This document shows positions 7,218-15,954 of a DNA stretch of 64,000 nucleotides, piece after piece. A program made the translations under genes and the position numbers. The first letter of the stretch is position 1. Each line of letters starts with the position of its first letter. The notes under the pieces were generated by a model that saw only the letters and a list, made by a program, of their open reading frames with translations, had not been told where the DNA came from and searched no databases. Source of the DNA: Streptomyces fildesensis (lineage in GTDB: Bacteria; Actinomycetota; Actinomycetes; Streptomycetales; Streptomycetaceae). The stretch spans positions 1 to 64,000 of the forward strand of contig NZ_JAAIKO010000017.1 in NCBI RefSeq assembly GCF_016107395.1. Reading direction: 5' to 3'.

Positions 7218-8651
7218 GTGACTGCTAAGCCTCGTATCCCGAACGTCCTGGCCGGCCGCTACGCCTCCGCGGAGCTCGCCACCTTGTGGTCCCCCGAGCA
7301 GAAGGTGGTGCTGGAGCGCCGTCTGTGGCTCGCCGTCCTGCGGGCGCAGAAGGACCTCGGTATCGAGGTGCCCGAGCAGGCGCTCGCCGATTACGAGCGG
7401 GTGCTGGAGCAGGTCGACCTCGCCTCCATCGCCGAGCGCGAGAAGATCACCCGGCACGATGTGAAGGCCCGCATCGAGGAGTTCAACGCTCTCGCCGGGC
7501 ACGAGCAGGTCCACAAGGGCATGACGTCGCGCGACCTCACCGAGAACGTCGAGCAGCTGCAGATCCGGCTGTCGCTGGAGCACGTCCGCGACCGCACGGT
7601 CGCGGTGCTGACCCGGCTGGGGAAGCTCGCGGCCGAGTACGCCGAGCTGGTCATGGCCGGCCGTTCGCACAATGTCGCCGCGCAGACCACCACCCTGGGC
7701 AAGCGCTTCGCGACGACCGCGGACGAGCTGCTGGTGGCCTTCGAGCGGGTCGAGGACCTGCTGGGCCGCTACCCGCTGCGCGGTATCAAGGGCCCGGTCG
7801 GCACCTCGCAGGACATGCTGGACCTGCTGGGCGGCGACACCGCCAAGCTCGCCGAGCTGGAGGACCGGATCGCCGGTCACCTGGGCTTCTCGCGGGCCTT
7901 CACCTCCGTCGGCCAGGTCTACCCGCGCTCGCTGGACTACGACGCGGTGACCGCGCTGGTGCAGCTGGCCGCGGCCCCCTCGTCGCTGGCCAAGACGATC
8001 CGGCTGATGGCCGGGCACGAGCTGGTCACCGAGGGCTTCAAGCCCGGTCAGGTCGGCTCGTCCGCGATGCCGCACAAGATGAACACCCGATCCTGCGAGC
8101 GCGTCAACGGCCTCGCGGTGATCCTGCGCGGCTACGCCTCGATGGTCGGCGAGCTGGCGGGCGACCAGTGGAACGAGGGCGACGTGTCCTGCTCGGTGGT
8201 GCGCCGGGTCGCGCTGCCGGACGCGTTCTTCGCCTTCGACGGTCTGCTGGAGACGTTCCTGACGGTGCTGGACGAGTTCGGCGCCTTCCCGGCTGTCATC
8301 GCCCGTGAGCTGGACCGCTACCTGCCGTTCCTGGCCACCACGAAGGTGCTGATGGGCGCGGTGCGCGCGGGTGTGGGGCGCGAGATCGCGCACGAGGTCA
8401 TCAAGGAGCACGCGGTGGCCTCCGCGCTCGCGATGCGTGAGAAGGGCGCCGAGCGCAACGAGCTGCTGGACCGGCTCGCCGAGGACGAGCGGATGCCGCT
8501 GGACCGGGCGCAGCTGGACGCGCTGATGGCCGACCGGCTGTCGTTCACCGGTGCCGCCGCCGGACAGGTCGCGGCCGTCGTGCAGCGGATCGCCGAGGTC
8601 GCCGAGCGGCACCCGAAGGCGGCCGCTTACGCGCCCGGAGCGATCCTCTGA
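7218..8651 (+). CDS. purB: Adenylosuccinate lyase
   Basis: 477 residues, the usual family length, cytoplasmic homotetramer. It eliminates fumarate from SAICAR in de novo purine synthesis and from adenylosuccinate on the way to AMP. Superfamily signature GSSAMPHKMN (about 275-284; S-S-x-M-P-x-K-x-N) carries the flexible catalytic loop. Other conserved blocks are HEQVHKGMTSRDLTEN and GRSHNVAAQTTTLGKRF with the catalytic His. Starts at GTG 7218 immediately after a -10-like TAGACT. Its stop codon overlaps the likely CTG start of mug, so the two may be co-transcribed. Confidence 0.97.
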   Translation: MTAKPRIPNVLAGRYASAELATLWSPEQKVVLERRLWLAVLRAQKDLGIEVPEQALADYERVLEQVDLASIAEREKITRHDVKARIEEFNALAGHEQVHKGMTSRDLTENVEQLQIRLSLEHVRDRTVAVLTRLGKLAAEYAELVMAGRSHNVAAQTTTLGKRFATTADELLVAFERVEDLLGRYPLRGIKGPVGTSQDMLDLLGGDTAKLAELEDRIAGHLGFSRAFTSVGQVYPRSLDYDAVTALVQLAAAPSSLAKTIRLMAGHELVTEGFKPGQVGSSAMPHKMNTRSCERVNGLAVILRGYASMVGELAGDQWNEGDVSCSVVRRVALPDAFFAFDGLLETFLTVLDEFGAFPAVIARELDRYLPFLATTKVLMGAVRAGVGREIAHEVIKEHAVASALAMREKGAERNELLDRLAEDERMPLDRAQLDALMADRLSFTGAAAGQVAAVVQRIAEVAERHPKAAAYAPGAIL

Positions 8652-9202
8652 CGCCGGAGGAACTCGAAGCCGCCCGCGACCGCACCATCGAGGATGTGGT
8701 CGCGGGCGGCCTGCGTGTGCTGTTCTGCGGGATCAATCCGGGGCTGCTGTCCGCGGCGACCGGCCATCACTTCGCCCGGCCGGGCAACCGGTTCTGGCCG
8801 GTGCTGTACGCCTCGGGCTTCACTCCCCGGCTGCTCCTCCCCGCCGAGCAGCGGGAGCTGCTCTCGTACGGGCTCGGCATCACCAATGTCGCGGCGCGGG
8901 CCACGGCGCGGGCCGACGAGCTGAGCGCCGCGGAGATGGTGGAGGGCGGCCGGATCCTCGACGCCAAGGTGCGGCTGCTGGAGCCGGCGTGGCTGGCGGT
9001 GGCCGGTATCACCGCCTACCGGGTGGCCTTCGGCGAGAAGGACGCCCGGATCGGTCCGCAGGAGCGGACCATCGGCAGGACCCGGATCTGGGCGCTGCCG
9101 AACCCCAGCGGCCTCAACGCCCACTGGACGGCCGCGGCCATGGCGGAGGAGTTCGGACGGCTGCGCGCGGCCGCCGACGACCCGGATCCGGGCGCCCGCT
9201 AG
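8648..9202 (+). CDS. mug: G/U mismatch-specific DNA glycosylase (Mug/TDG family)
   Basis: Removes uracil or thymine mispaired with G, and alkylated cytosines. Motif I GLRVLFCGINPGLLSA with the catalytic Asn, then HHFARPGNRFWPVL and motif II LPNPSGLNAHW are the Mug signature. The start is unusual. Frame and homology favour CTG 8648 (protein LTPEELEAARDRTIEDV..., 184 residues), because GGAG at 8637-8640 sits 7 bases upstream, CTG overlaps the purB stop as CTGA, and I recall Streptomyces homologs starting with MTPEELEAARDRT. The first GTG is at 8696 and would remove 16 residues, leaving the catalytic motif close to the N-terminus with no good ribosome site. Confidence 0.88.
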   Translation: MTPEELEAARDRTIEDVVAGGLRVLFCGINPGLLSAATGHHFARPGNRFWPVLYASGFTPRLLLPAEQRELLSYGLGITNVAARATARADELSAAEMVEGGRILDAKVRLLEPAWLAVAGITAYRVAFGEKDARIGPQERTIGRTRIWALPNPSGLNAHWTAAAMAEEFGRLRAAADDPDPGAR

Positions 9203-9330
9203 GGACTTGGGGAGGCTCCGGAGATGCTCCGGCGGCGACCGGCGCGGCGCCGGCTGCAACGGCACTCGCCGCGCGGCCGCTGGCCAGGTACGATCCGCCC
9301 ACATACACGCGCTGGCTGGGAGGACATACG

Positions 9331-10488
9331 TTGGGGCGGCTCACCGGCGGGGATCCATCCCTGCTGCGACGGATCAATTCCGCGGTGGTCCTCCACGCGC
9401 TGCGCGGGTCCCAGACCCCCACTCTCACCGAGCTGGTGCACAGCACCGGCCTCTCCCGGCCGACCGTCGAGGGCGTCATCGAGGGGCTGACGGAGTCCCG
9501 GCTGGTGGTGGAGGCCCCGGCCGAGCCCGGTGACGCCCGCAAGCAGGGCCGGCCGGCCCGCCGCTTCCGGTTCCACGCCGAGGCGGGCCATCTGCTGGGC
9601 ATCGAGATCGGCGCGCACCAGGTGCGTGCGGTGCTGTCCGACCTCAGCGGCCAGCTGCTGGGCTCGCTGGGCCATGACGTGGCGGAGGCGGCTTCCGCGG
9701 ACGACCGGCTGGACCGGGTCCGCGGCACTGTCGCCGAGCTGCTGCGCAAGTGCGGGGTGGCGCGCAGCACGCTTTGGGCGGTCGGGGTCGGCAGCCCCGG
9801 CATCGTCGAGGCCGACGGCGCGGTGCGGTTGAGCACGGCGCTGCCGGGCTGGACGGGTCTGCCGCTCGGCGAGCGGCTGCAGCGGTCGTTCCGCTGTCCG
9901 GTGCTGGTGGAGAACGACGCGAATGTCGCGGCCGTCGCCGAGCACTGGAAGGGCGTCGGCATGGGGACCGACGACATGGTCTTCGTGCTGGCCGGGCTGA
10001 GCCCGGGTGCCGGTTCGCTGATCGGCGGCCGGCTGCACCGCGGCTTCGGCGGTGCGGCGGGCGAGATCGGGGCGCTGCACCTGCTGGGGCAGGAGGTGAC
10101 ACCGGAGCATCTGCTGTCGACCACCGGGACGCCGCTGCACCCGCTGGACGAGTCGGCTGTCGCCCGGGTCTTCGCGCTCGCCAAGGGCGGCGATGTGCAG
10201 GCCAAGGAGGCCGTGGACCGGTATCTGCGGCGGCTGGTGCACGATGTGGCGGCCCTGGTGCTCGCTCTCGACCCCGAGCTGGTCGTGATCGGCGGCTGGG
10301 CGGCGGGCCTGGACGGCGTCCTGGAGCCGCTGCGCGACCAGCTGGCGCGCTACTGTCTGCGGCCGCCCGAGGTGACGCTGTCGGCGCTGGGCCAGGAGGC
10401 CATCGCGACCGGGGCGCTGCGGCTGGCGCTGGACCACGTCGAGGAGCAGTTGTTCGCCGTCGAGCAGACCTCACTCCCCCGGCGCTGA
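9331..10488 (+). CDS. ROK-family transcriptional regulator (NagC/XylR type)
   Basis: 385 residues from TTG 9331, chosen for the strong GGGAGGA 7-8 bases upstream; an in-frame extension further up has no support. The N-terminal winged helix (about 15-75) contains TLTELVHSTGLSRPTVEGVIEGL, followed by the sugar-kinase-like ROK domain (LLGIEIGAHQVRAVLSDLSG, then NDANVAAVAEH with the catalytic-type Asp). The ROK zinc motif (GHx..CxCGxxGCxE) is missing: after AGEIGALHL the cysteines are absent, which fits a repressor rather than a glucokinase. The effector is probably a sugar or sugar phosphate. No sugar operon is adjacent, so its targets lie elsewhere or include mug. Ends at a bidirectional terminator. 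Confidence 0.85.
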   Translation: MGRLTGGDPSLLRRINSAVVLHALRGSQTPTLTELVHSTGLSRPTVEGVIEGLTESRLVVEAPAEPGDARKQGRPARRFRFHAEAGHLLGIEIGAHQVRAVLSDLSGQLLGSLGHDVAEAASADDRLDRVRGTVAELLRKCGVARSTLWAVGVGSPGIVEADGAVRLSTALPGWTGLPLGERLQRSFRCPVLVENDANVAAVAEHWKGVGMGTDDMVFVLAGLSPGAGSLIGGRLHRGFGGAAGEIGALHLLGQEVTPEHLLSTTGTPLHPLDESAVARVFALAKGGDVQAKEAVDRYLRRLVHDVAALVLALDPELVVIGGWAAGLDGVLEPLRDQLARYCLRPPEVTLSALGQEAIATGALRLALDHVEEQLFAVEQTSLPRR

Positions 10489-10513
10489 GCCGAAAGCACC
10501 CTCCCGACCGACA

Positions 10514-10556
10514 GCACATGAGCACCGGAACCCCCAGGGTTCCGGTGCTCATGTGC
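10514..10556. terminator. Bidirectional terminator between the ROK and GntR genes
   Basis: Perfect 20-bp inverted repeat (10514-10533 with 10537-10556) around a 3-base loop CCA. It lies between convergent stop codons and can serve both genes. Confidence 0.92.
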
Positions 10557-10572
10557 GTACGACGATGTGTGC

Positions 10573-11346
10573 TCAGGACGCCTGGCGGCGCTCCTGCTCC
10601 TCGTGGGGGGTGACCTCCACGGTGCCGGTGTCACCGAAGGTGAGCCGGCAGGTGTCCGCGCGGTAGGTGGAGATCGCGACGGCGGCGACCTGGCCGGCCG
10701 CGAAGTAACGCGTGGTGACGACGAGGACCGGGGCACCGGGCAGCCGGTCGAGCTGCTTGGCGTCCTCGGCTCGGGCCGAGCCCAGCTCCACGGCGCGGTC
10801 CTCGCCCTCCAGGTCCAGCCGCTGCAGCTCCCGCAGCACGGCGGGCGCGTGGCTCGCCGGGGTCAGCAGACCGGGCAGTCCGGGGACCGACTCGGCGGGA
10901 ACGTAGAGCAGTTCGGTGGCGACCGGCTGGCCGTTCATGACGCGTTCGCGCCGGATGGTGTGCACCGGGACCCCGCCGGCGCTGTCGAAGAGACGGGCGA
11001 CGGCGGCCGGGGCGACGGCCTCGGCACAGCCGACCGTGCGCCAGGTGTCGTTGCCGATACCGGGCCAGGCGTTGTCCGTCGGACCGACGGCCACACCCAT
11101 GCGGGGCGGGGCGACGGTGGTGCCGACACCACGGCGGCGCTGCAGCCGGCCTTCCAGCTCGAGCTGCTCCAGGGCCTGGCGGAGCGTGGCCCGCGCGACA
11201 CCGAAACGGGCGGCGAGGTCACGCTCGTTGGGCAGGATCTCGCCCACCGAGAACTCGGAGTCGAGCGCGTCATTGAGCACGGTCTTCAGGTGCCAGTACT
11301 TCGGCTCCTGAACCTCCTGCGTCGCCTCGAGCTGCGTGGTCCCCAC
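10573..11346 (-). CDS. GntR-family regulator with UTRA domain (HutC subfamily)
   Basis: 257 residues. The N-terminal winged helix (about 14-80) has ILPNERDLAARFGVARATLRQALEQLE followed by the wing RRRGVGTTVA. The C-terminal UTRA ligand-binding domain (about 95-245) contains HTIRRERVMNGQPVA and ATELLYVPAE. HutC-type members sense small ligands such as amino-sugar phosphates or histidine-related acids; the ligand here is unknown. GTG 11346 has GAGGACAG close upstream. A consensus-like promoter at 11467-11439 and a TTGGTC/GACCAA palindrome over its -35 point to autorepression. It resembles the DasR class in general layout, but I do not claim it is dasR. Confidence 0.88.
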   Translation of the reverse strand: MGTTQLEATQEVQEPKYWHLKTVLNDALDSEFSVGEILPNERDLAARFGVARATLRQALEQLELEGRLQRRRGVGTTVAPPRMGVAVGPTDNAWPGIGNDTWRTVGCAEAVAPAAVARLFDSAGGVPVHTIRRERVMNGQPVATELLYVPAESVPGLPGLLTPASHAPAVLRELQRLDLEGEDRAVELGSARAEDAKQLDRLPGAPVLVVTTRYFAAGQVAAVAISTYRADTCRLTFGDTGTVEVTPHEEQERRQAS

Positions 11347-11438
11347 CCTGTCCTCACAATCGCTGGGGCCCTGTGCGGGCCTTGTTCAGCCTTGTTTCGG
11401 AACCCCTATTTATTAAAGGTCCTTGCACTACTAAGGCG

Positions 11439-11467
11439 ACGATAGGGCGGGCCTCCCCCTTGGTCAA
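11439..11467 (-). promoter_or_regulatory. Sigma70/HrdB-type promoter of the GntR gene
   Basis: On the minus strand: -35 TTGACC (11467-11462), 17-base spacer, -10 TATCGT (11444-11439). The spacing is optimal and both hexamers are close to consensus. It lies about 93 bases upstream of the GTG start. The surrounding 11400-11475 is the most AT-rich part of the neighbourhood. Confidence 0.7.
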
Positions 11468-11473
11468 GACCAA
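11460..11473. promoter_or_regulatory. Palindromic operator over the GntR promoter
   Basis: TTGGTC-AA-GACCAA, perfect 6+6 arms, overlapping the -35 hexamer of the GntR promoter. The GGTC..GACC core is typical of HutC-type GntR operators (the DasR core is GGTCTAGACC). A second short inverted repeat GTCCCT-GACC-AGGGAC lies at 11485-11500. Confidence 0.6.
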
Positions 11474-11698
11474 TCATCGTTCCGGTCCCTGACCAGGGAC
11501 GCCTCGTACGCATGACGTTCACGCGATGTTGATGCCGCGCCACAGGGGCGCCGGCCGGTCACGGAGCGTCGGCTCCCCACGCATCAGATACCACCCGACC
11601 GGCCGTGCCGATGTCCAGGCGGGGCGGCGGGGGCGGAGCCACAATGAGGCCGGGCCGCCACAGCGGTGGCGGCCGGTGCGGGAACGAAGGGGAACCGG

Positions 11699-12352
11699 AT
11701 GCGTTACGCGGTACTGGGTACGGGCGAGGTCGGCCGGACGCTCGCGGGCAAGCTCGTCGCGCTGGGCCACGAGGTGACGCTGGGCTCGCGTACGAAGGAC
11801 AACGCGGCGGCGCTGGCCTGGGCGCAGGAGGCCGGTCCCGGTGGGCACAACGGGACGTTCGCGGATGCGGCGGCCTTCGGCGAGGTCGTCGTCAACGCCA
11901 CCGGGGGCATGGTGTCGCTGCAGGCACTGGAGGCGGCGGGTGCGGCGAACCTCGCGGGGAAGCTGCTGGTCGACGTCGCCAATCCGCTGGCGTTCGCGGA
12001 CGGCGAAGTGGTCCTGGACCCGGTGGGTTCGGACAGTCTGGGCGAGCGGATCCAGCGGGCGTTTCCGGAGGCCCGGGTGGTGAAGACGCTCAACACGGTC
12101 AACTCGGCGGTGATGGTGGATCCTTCGCGGGTGCCGGGTGAGCATGTGCTGTTCCTGAGCGGGGAGGACGCGGCGGCGAAGGATCAGACGGCCGCGCTGC
12201 TGGCGGAGTTCGGCTGGCCGCGCGAGCGGGTCGTGGACCTCGGCGGCATCACGTCGGCACGCGGTACCGAGGCCTATCTGCTGCTGTGGGTGAAGGCCAT
12301 GGGCGCCCTGGGGCACGCCGACTTCAACGTCACACTGCAGCGGGCCGGTTGA
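11699..12352 (+). CDS. NADP-dependent F420 oxidoreductase-like protein (COG2085)
   Basis: 217 residues from ATG 11699, with AAGGGGAA about 5 bases upstream. The N-terminal Rossmann motif GTGEVGRTLA (8-17) is followed by LGSRTKDNAAALAWA, the NADP(H)-binding helix with Arg after the second strand. Middle blocks VVVNATGG and VVKTLNTVNSAVM (the substrate/F420 side) match the F420H2:NADP reductase-like family common in actinomycetes. It probably transfers hydride between NADP(H) and F420 or another acceptor, but many homologs lack F420 activity, so the electron partner is uncertain. Transcribed alone; the upstream region is shared with the divergent GntR gene. Confidence 0.82.
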   Translation: MRYAVLGTGEVGRTLAGKLVALGHEVTLGSRTKDNAAALAWAQEAGPGGHNGTFADAAAFGEVVVNATGGMVSLQALEAAGAANLAGKLLVDVANPLAFADGEVVLDPVGSDSLGERIQRAFPEARVVKTLNTVNSAVMVDPSRVPGEHVLFLSGEDAAAKDQTAALLAEFGWPRERVVDLGGITSARGTEAYLLLWVKAMGALGHADFNVTLQRAG

Positions 12353-12540
12353 CCGCTGTCCCGCCCTCCACCGGGGAGGGAGGGGCCCCGACCGAGACGG
12401 GGGCGCCCGGTCGGGGCTGCTGGCCGGGCCGGCAGCGAACACCGGCCCGTATCCAGTGAACTCACGGTGCCCCATAGGAGTTCCCGGGCTTCCCCGATAC
12501 CCTTCCTGACGTCATGTCTATCAACGGTCAGGAGCGCTCC

Positions 12541-13374
12541 ATGCCCCGAACCGCCTCCCTCGTCGAGGTCTCCCCCGCCGGTCTCCCGCCCGTTCTCGTC
12601 GCCTACGAGCGCCGCGGCGAGGGAGAGCCGCTGGTGCTGCTGCACGGCATCGGGCACCACCTGCAGGCATGGGACCCGGTGGCCGGTCTGCTCGCCGCCG
12701 AGCGGGACGTCATCGCCGTGGACCTGCCCGGCTTCGGCCAGTCCCCCGCTCAGCACGCGTCGGTCCCCAGCGACCTGCCGACGGCCGTCGCCGCGCTCGA
12801 CGCCTTCTTCACCGCGCTCGGGCTCGACCGCCCGCATGTGGCGGGCAACTCCCTCGGCGGGCTCGTCGCCCTGCACCTGGGCCGCGAGCGGCTGGTGCGC
12901 AGTGTGACGGCGCTGTCCCCGGCCGGATTCTGGACCGAGTCGGAACGGCGCTACGCCTTCACGGTGCTGGGGGCGATGCGGCGCGGCGCCCTGCTGCTGC
13001 CGCCGACCACCGTGCAGCGGATGGCCCGCAGCACGGCCGGCCGCGCCGCGCTCACCAGCGCGATCTACTCCCGCCCCGGACAGCGCTCGCCGGAGGCCGT
13101 GGTGGCCGAGACGCGTGCCATGCGGGAGGCCGCCGGATTCGAGGCCACGCTGGCGGCGGGCCGGGCCGGCGTCGTCTTCAGCGACGACATCCCCGATGTC
13201 CCGGTGACCATCGCCTGGGGCACCCAGGACCGCGTCCTGCTGCGTCGCCAGGGGATCCGTGCCAAGCGCACCATCCCCGGCGCCCGGCTGATCCGGCTGC
13301 CCGGCTGCGGCCATGTGCCGATGAACGACGACCCGGAACTGGTGGCCCGGGTCATCCTCGACGGCTCGCGCTGA
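12541..13374 (+). CDS. Alpha/beta-fold hydrolase
   Basis: 277 residues from ATG 12541, preferred over ATG 12514 because AGGAG (12530-12534) gives normal spacing. Oxyanion/HG block LLHGIGHH, nucleophile elbow GNSLGG (Ser about 101-105), acid in GTQDRVL and catalytic His in GCGHVPMND are all present, so it should be active. There is no signal peptide. Similar proteins hydrolyse esters, lactones or epoxides or cleave C-C bonds; the substrate is not deducible. Its 3' end overlaps the convergent transporter gene by 23 bases. Confidence 0.85.
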   Translation: MPRTASLVEVSPAGLPPVLVAYERRGEGEPLVLLHGIGHHLQAWDPVAGLLAAERDVIAVDLPGFGQSPAQHASVPSDLPTAVAALDAFFTALGLDRPHVAGNSLGGLVALHLGRERLVRSVTALSPAGFWTESERRYAFTVLGAMRRGALLLPPTTVQRMARSTAGRAALTSAIYSRPGQRSPEAVVAETRAMREAAGFEATLAAGRAGVVFSDDIPDVPVTIAWGTQDRVLLRRQGIRAKRTIPGARLIRLPGCGHVPMNDDPELVARVILDGSR

Positions 13375-14314
13375 CCGCCGTCCGGGCCTCTGCCGCCCCG
13401 CCCGTCAGGGCTCCGGTCCGTTCCCCCGGCGCGCGCCGGGCGAGCATTCCGGAGCCCACCGCGACACCCGCCGCGACCAGCAGGCTGCCCGCCAGCCGCC
13501 CCGGCCCGAAGGTGCCCACGCCGACCAGCGGCGCGGTCAGCGCCGCGGAGACCGGGATCAGCCCGGAGAAGAGCGTGGCGCGTTCGGCGCCGATCCGCTG
13601 CATCCCGGCGTACCAGCAGATGAAGCCGATGACGGTCGCCACGACGGCCTGCCAGCCCAGCGCCACCGCCTCGCCCGTGTCGGGCAGCCGCAGCGCGGCC
13701 CGCCCGTCGAGCAGCAGTCCGAGGAGTCCGGCCTCGACGGCGGCGAAGCCGCAGACGCAGGTCGACAGCAGTCGTGGACCCAGCGGTCCGACCAGCGGTG
13801 CGGCGACCACCGCGAAGGCGACCTCCCCGGCCAGCGCCGCCACCGACCACACCAGCCCGGCCGTGTCCGAGCCGCCCCATCCCTGGACGGCGAAGGCCCC
13901 GCCCGCGACGAGCAGCGCACCGGCCAGCACCGCGCGGGAGGGACGCCGGCCGGCCAGCAGCGGCACGAGTACCGCCACGACGATCGGCGCGCAGCCCACC
14001 AGGACGCCGGGCACCGCGGGTTCCGCGCTGCCCTCGGCGGCGAGCACCGCGAGGTTGAAGCCGACCATGCCGGTCGCGGCGAGCACCGCGAGCCGCAGCC
14101 ACTGCCGCCCGGTGAGCGCACGCAGCCGGACGGCCGTGTCACTGGTGCTTCTGAGCGTGAGCAGGGCGAGCAGTACGAAGGCGATGCCGTACCGCAGCGC
14201 CTGGCCTCCGGCGTGCGGGTAGTCGACGAGTGCGCCGTTGGCGGTGAAGGAGCCGCCGACCAGGACACAGGCGAGGGCGGCCAGGAGCGCTCCACGGCGC
14301 TGGAATGAGTTCAT
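13352..14314 (-). CDS. EamA/DMT-family transporter
   Basis: 320 residues with ten predicted hydrophobic helices arranged as two EamA repeats (about 8-145 and 155-290), inner-membrane metabolite exporter type. The second repeat contains GWQAVVATVIGFICWYAGMQRIGAERA, the typical conserved stretch. Divergent from a MocR regulator with only 46 bases between start codons, so the regulator very likely controls it. TAGCGT (14326-14321 on the minus strand) ends 6 bases before ATG 14314, implying a leaderless transcript. The substrate is probably an amino acid or amine-like solute, given the PLP-binding regulator. Confidence 0.86.
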   Translation of the reverse strand: MNSFQRRGALLAALACVLVGGSFTANGALVDYPHAGGQALRYGIAFVLLALLTLRSTSDTAVRLRALTGRQWLRLAVLAATGMVGFNLAVLAAEGSAEPAVPGVLVGCAPIVVAVLVPLLAGRRPSRAVLAGALLVAGGAFAVQGWGGSDTAGLVWSVAALAGEVAFAVVAAPLVGPLGPRLLSTCVCGFAAVEAGLLGLLLDGRAALRLPDTGEAVALGWQAVVATVIGFICWYAGMQRIGAERATLFSGLIPVSAALTAPLVGVGTFGPGRLAGSLLVAAGVAVGSGMLARRAPGERTGALTGGAAEARTAVSASRRG

Positions 14315-14360
14315 GCGATGACGCTATGAAGAGAACCGGTCCGGATTAAGGTCCAATCCC
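14315..14360. promoter_or_regulatory. MocR/EamA divergent promoter and operator
   Basis: 46 bases between two start codons hold both promoters: TAGCGT (14326-14321, minus, with TTAATC 17 bases upstream at 14349-14344) and TAAGGT (14347-14352, plus). An inverted repeat GGATT-AAGGTCC-AATCC (14343-14359) and a direct repeat GGTCC overlap them, which suits the spaced half-sites of MocR/GabR-type regulators. Confidence 0.55.
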
Positions 14361-15809
14361 ATGGCAGCTTCGAGGACCACTTCCGACGACGGCGACGGTG
14401 ACGGAGCGGGCGGGACCGCCGCCTGGGAGCTGCTGCTCCCTTCGGCGGCCGCCCCGGCGCGCAGCCGTGGCCGCGCGCTGCAGGGGGCGCTGCGCGACGC
14501 GGTGCGGTCGGGCCGGCTGACGCCCGGCACCCAACTGCCGTCGAGCCGGGAGCTGGCCGCCGATCTGCGGGTGTCGCGCGGGCTGGTGACGGACGCGTAC
14601 ACGCAGCTGACCGCGGAGGGGTATCTGAGCGGCCGGCAGGGCTCCGGGACGTGGGTGACCAGTGCGTGCGCGGGTCCCGTGGCGCCCGCCCCCGGACCGT
14701 TCGCGGCGGACGACCGGGGCGGCCCCACGGACTTCCGGCCGGGGCTGCCGGATCTGTCGCTCTTCCCGCGCGCCGCCTGGTCGGCCGCCCACCGCAGGGT
14801 GCTGACGCGGCTGCCGCACCGGGCGTTCGGCTACCCCGATCCCCGCGGGCTGCCCGAACTGCGGGCCGCGCTCACCGATCTGCTGGCCCGCCGCCGTGGG
14901 GTCGCGGTGGAACCGGACCGGGTCGTGGTGTGCTCCGGGGTGGCGCAGGCGCACACCCTGATCGGCCTGGTCCTGCGGGACCGCGGGGAGCGCCGGGTGG
15001 CGGTGGAGGATCCGGGCAGCCCCGAACACACGGCGCTGTTCGCGGCGGCGGGGCTGGCGGCAGTGCCGGTGCCGGTGGACTGTGACGGCCTGGACCCGGC
15101 GGCGCTGGCCGCCACCGGGGTGCGGGCGGCCGTGGTCACCCCGGCCCACCAGTTCCCTTCGGGGGTGGCGTACACGGCCCGGCGGCGCGGTGAACTCGCC
15201 GACTGGGCCCGGGAGAGCGGCGGACTGCTGATCGAGGACGACTACGACGGGGACTTCCGCTACGACCGGGCGCCCGTCGGCGCCCTCCAGGGCCTGGCCC
15301 CCGGCCGGGTCGCCTACACCGGATCCGTCAGCAAATCGCTGGCTCCCGGACTGCGGCTGGGCTGGCTGGTCGCACCGGCGGAGCTCGCGGCCGAGGTCGC
15401 GGCACGCAAGCGGACGATGGACCTCGGCAATCCGGTGACCGAGCAGGCCGTCCTGGCGGAGTTCATCTCCGGCGGCCACTACGACCGGCAGTTGCGGCGC
15501 TGCCAGCGCCTGTACCGCATCCGCCGCAACACCCTGGCCGAGGCGCTGGAACGGCACTTCCCCGGGGCGCGGGTCAGCGGCATCGCGGCCGGACTGCATG
15601 TGATCGCGGCCCTGCCCGCGCGCTACGGACCCGAGCCGCGCTTCCTGGCGGCGGCCGCGGCGGCGGGTGTCGCGGTACGGCCGCTGTCCGACTACACCGT
15701 GCGCGGCGGCGGTGCGGACGACGGCCGGGTGCGCCTCGTCATGGGGTACGCGCACCTGTCGCCGGCGGACATCGAACGGTCGGTCGCCCTGCTGGCCGGG
15801 GGGCTTTGA
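14361..15809 (+). CDS. MocR-type regulator (GntR helix-turn-helix fused to aminotransferase-like domain)
   Basis: 482 residues. The N-terminal winged helix (about 25-100) has TQLPSSRELAADLRVSRGLVTDAYTQL and a wing SGRQGSGTWV. A class I aminotransferase fold (about 125-480) follows, with the PLP lysine in GSVSKSLAPGLRLGW and the Asp of IEDDYDGDFRYD. Members such as GabR and PdxR bind PLP plus an amino compound and regulate vitamin B6 or amino-acid genes. The divergent EamA transporter is its obvious target. Apparently leaderless: TAAGGT ends 8 bases before ATG 14361. Confidence 0.9.
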   Translation: MAASRTTSDDGDGDGAGGTAAWELLLPSAAAPARSRGRALQGALRDAVRSGRLTPGTQLPSSRELAADLRVSRGLVTDAYTQLTAEGYLSGRQGSGTWVTSACAGPVAPAPGPFAADDRGGPTDFRPGLPDLSLFPRAAWSAAHRRVLTRLPHRAFGYPDPRGLPELRAALTDLLARRRGVAVEPDRVVVCSGVAQAHTLIGLVLRDRGERRVAVEDPGSPEHTALFAAAGLAAVPVPVDCDGLDPAALAATGVRAAVVTPAHQFPSGVAYTARRRGELADWARESGGLLIEDDYDGDFRYDRAPVGALQGLAPGRVAYTGSVSKSLAPGLRLGWLVAPAELAAEVAARKRTMDLGNPVTEQAVLAEFISGGHYDRQLRRCQRLYRIRRNTLAEALERHFPGARVSGIAAGLHVIAALPARYGPEPRFLAAAAAAGVAVRPLSDYTVRGGGADDGRVRLVMGYAHLSPADIERSVALLAGGL

Positions 15810-15954
15810 TCTCGAATCGGCAACGGCAGGTTTAACTTCTCGATACCCCCCTCTGTCGCAGTCGTCCCACTTGATAGATATGACGCAGCGCGTTCCTGTC
15901 GGTCGATAGGCGCTCCACCCCCTTTTGGCCTTCGTCCTGTTGAGAGGTACGCCC

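Noticed and set aside
10573..11346. GntR protein as DasR
   Set aside because: General HutC layout is shared, but the N-terminal helix-turn-helix sequence differs clearly from DasR as I remember it.
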